Origin: Amycolatopsis sp. FDAARGOS 1241
GTDB taxonomy: Bacteria > Actinomycetota > Actinomycetes > Mycobacteriales > Pseudonocardiaceae
Length of the DNA: 64,000 nt
Direction: 5' to 3'
NCBI RefSeq assembly: GCF_016889705.1
Contig: NZ_CP069526.1
Span: forward strand, 7,761,001-7,825,000
In this document: in pieces, positions 61,421 through 64,000 of the stretch
Layout of the letters: each line of letters opens with the position of its first letter
Numbering within the stretch: the first letter of the stretch is position 1
Program-made: the position numbers and the translations under genes
Notes under the pieces: generated by a model
Databases searched by the model: none
Told to the model about the DNA's origin: nothing
The model's input: the letters and a program-made list of their open reading frames with translations, nothing else

Positions 61421-61691
61421 CGCGCCGGCCCCGCACGCGCGCGGATCAGCCGCGAGCGTAGATGCGATCGAGACGCTGATCGGCGACGAGCAGGACATCG
61501 CCGCCGCCGAACTCGAGCGCGACCGCAGCCGAACGCATGACACAGTGACTCACCACCGATCAGCAATCGTGGTGCAACCAACGCTGGAAACCGCCGGCGG
61601 GCGAAGCTGTGTCCCGGCAAGGCGAAGACACGCGAGAACCCAGCAACAACCAGACCAGCCGAACGGCCGGCCACCGAAGCCAGGGCAGAAC
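61421..61691. other. Spacer after the IS30-like relic, no recognised gene
   Basis: Short frames on both strands lack codon bias; the sequence may be further relic (for example DEQDIAAAELERDRSRTHD in one frame) but no family was recognised. Confidence 0.4.
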
Positions 61692-62165
61692 TCAGCGCAT
61701 CCGGATGACGACAGTGCCGGTCACCCGGTCCAGCCAGCTACGCCCGTCCGCGTTCCGCACCAGAGCCGGCACGATCACGATGGTCAGGACCATCCGCACG
61801 ATCGCCCGCCAGGGCCCCACCATCGAGCCCCCGTCGAGGCGGGCGACGCGGATGCCGGTGGCCGCCATGCCGGCGGTGAAGCCGAAGAAGGTCACCGGGA
61901 CGGTCGTGATGACGGCCCACACGACGCCGGCCCACCAGTTGAACGTCTGCATGGCCGCGACGTCCTGCAGGTCGTAGCGGACGAAGAGCGTGGTGATGAG
62001 GCCGGCGACCACCAGGTCGACCACGAGGCCCAGCAGGCGCGAGCCGAAGCCCGCGACGGAGCCGACGCCGGATTCGGGCAGGCCGAACGCTTCACCGGGC
62101 CACTTGGGCGCGGTCTGACCGCCGGTGCCGGTGCCCGGCAGCCACTCGCCCGTCCATCTCGCCAC
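61692..62165 (-). CDS. RDD-family membrane protein
   Basis: 157 residues from the GTG at 62165 (MARWTGEWLPGTGTGG-type start). Three membrane helices; the RDD block reads AGFGSRLLGLVVDLVVAGLI with the Arg and Asp residues, and the second block GMAATGIRVARLDGG. Same place as mycobacterial Rv2219A next to glnA1. Transport role possible but unproven. Divergent from glnA. Confidence 0.88.
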   Translation of the reverse strand: MARWTGEWLPGTGTGGQTAPKWPGEAFGLPESGVGSVAGFGSRLLGLVVDLVVAGLITTLFVRYDLQDVAAMQTFNWWAGVVWAVITTVPVTFFGFTAGMAATGIRVARLDGGSMVGPWRAIVRMVLTIVIVPALVRNADGRSWLDRVTGTVVIRMR

Positions 62166-62232
62166 CCGTCCAGGGTATGCCGGTGGCGTGGGACACATCC
62201 GCCCTGGTCGGATAGGGGTGGCGCGCCACCCG

Positions 62233-62270
62233 TTAACACCGGCGAAACACACGGGTGACGGTCGGGCAAC
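62233..62270 (+). promoter_or_regulatory. GlnR box upstream of glnA
   Basis: TTAAC-n6-GAAAC-n6-GTGAC-n6-GCAAC, exactly the two-dyad spacing of actinobacterial GlnR sites, 70 bases before the glnA start. It predicts nitrogen-dependent control of glnA. Confidence 0.85.
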
Positions 62271-62339
62271 ACCGCGCTCTTAGCGTGAGCCGAAGAGAGT
62301 AAAGCCGAGCGAGCTCTATCGAAGAAGGAGTCACCGAGG

Positions 62340-63764
<1,425 letters not shown>

Positions 63765-63859
63765 TCGGCGCGGGGCTCCGACCAGGCGGTTCGCCGGTCA
63801 GAGCCCCGGCCAGGCCGGCACCGGGCCGTGACGGCCGGCGGGTGGCGGCCCGCAAGACA

Positions 63860-63906
63860 CGGGACGGCGGTCGAGGGGAAAACCCCGACCGCCGTCCCGA
63901 TTTTTT
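63860..63906. terminator. Strong intrinsic terminator after glnA
   Basis: CGGGACGGCGGTCG (63860-63873) pairs with CGACCGCCGTCCCG (63886-63899), 14 bp, followed by ATTTTTT. It lies 95 bases after the glnA stop. Confidence 0.9.
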
Positions 63907-63922
63907 GTGGATTCGGCGGTCG

Positions 63923-64000
63923 TCAGATCCGCTCGGCAAGCGGGCTTGGCCTGGACCGGACAGTTCGCCGAGGGTGTCGCCACGTCCGGCGAGGGCCATG
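63923..64000 (-). CDS. Possible 3' end of a convergent gene (partial, uncertain)
   Basis: One minus-strand frame is open from the right edge to a TGA at 63923 (ending RSRPSPLAERI). Codon bias is weak and the piece is too short to identify. It may equally be non-coding. Confidence 0.25.
   Translation of the reverse strand, partial: HGPRRTWRHPRRTVRSRPSPLAERI

Overview
The window comes from a high-GC actinomycete, most likely the Pseudonocardiaceae and probably Amycolatopsis-like. Protein-coding genes are strongly GC-biased at third positions. There is an actinobacterial WhiB regulator, a GlnR-type box before glnA, and SmpB/FtsEX/PrfB and UPF0182-PPA1309-PDZ-zincin-ThiF-ABC1-WhiB7-UvrD2 gene orders that match the mycobacterial arrangement. 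The genus is inferred, not proven.

Layout, left to right. 1-13.8 kb: a truncated GH3 glycosidase, a DsbA-like/MauE-like pair, a solute-binding lipoprotein, hrpB, an ABC exporter, a TetR/FAD-monooxygenase divergent pair with a double palindromic operator, a NarL-type two-component system whose kinase has an unusual C-terminal extracytoplasmic domain, two small unknown proteins and a PiT phosphate transporter. 14.1-16.8 kb: a nitrilase/Lnt-type protein with a long repeat-expanded N-terminus. 17.4-25.1 kb: a tightly overlapping histidine-utilisation operon (hutH-hutU-M20 hydrolase-hutF-hutI) with a divergent IclR regulator. 25.2-29.4 kb: gamma-glutamyltransferase and an MFS/LysR divergent pair. 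29.6-29.9 kb: tmRNA. 30.1-34.4 kb: a sensor-domain protein with its two-component partners, a small unknown and an acyltransferase. 34.4-39.3 kb: the housekeeping block prfB-ftsE-ftsX-smpB-amidohydrolase plus a PadR regulator.

39.5-43.5 kb is a decayed island. Two identical initiator tRNA genes in the same orientation bracket a broken TetR gene, a broken FAD monooxygenase, a broken P450 and a 161-bp tandem array. 43.6-59.7 kb is the conserved UPF0182-to-uvrD2 block, interrupted by an AbiEi-like orphan, a small zinc-ribbon protein and a methyltransferase with a 60-bp in-frame tandem repeat inside its catalytic domain. whiB7 has a long leader with an intrinsic terminator just before the gene, consistent with attenuation. 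59.8-64 kb carries DUF4191, an IS30-like relic, an RDD protein and glnA with a four-part GlnR box and a strong terminator.

Functional links: tmRNA and SmpB for ribosome rescue; FtsE and FtsX for cell-wall hydrolase control; HutH, HutU, HutI, HutF and the M20 hydrolase for histidine to glutamate; GlnR and GlnA for nitrogen assimilation; WhiB7 for intrinsic antibiotic resistance. The most unusual features are the two repeat-expanded proteins, the tRNA-bracketed pseudogene island, the kinase with a C-terminal outside domain, the whiB7 leader, and recurrent DnaA-box pairs and a recurrent GTCCAC(A/T)GTGGAC palindrome.
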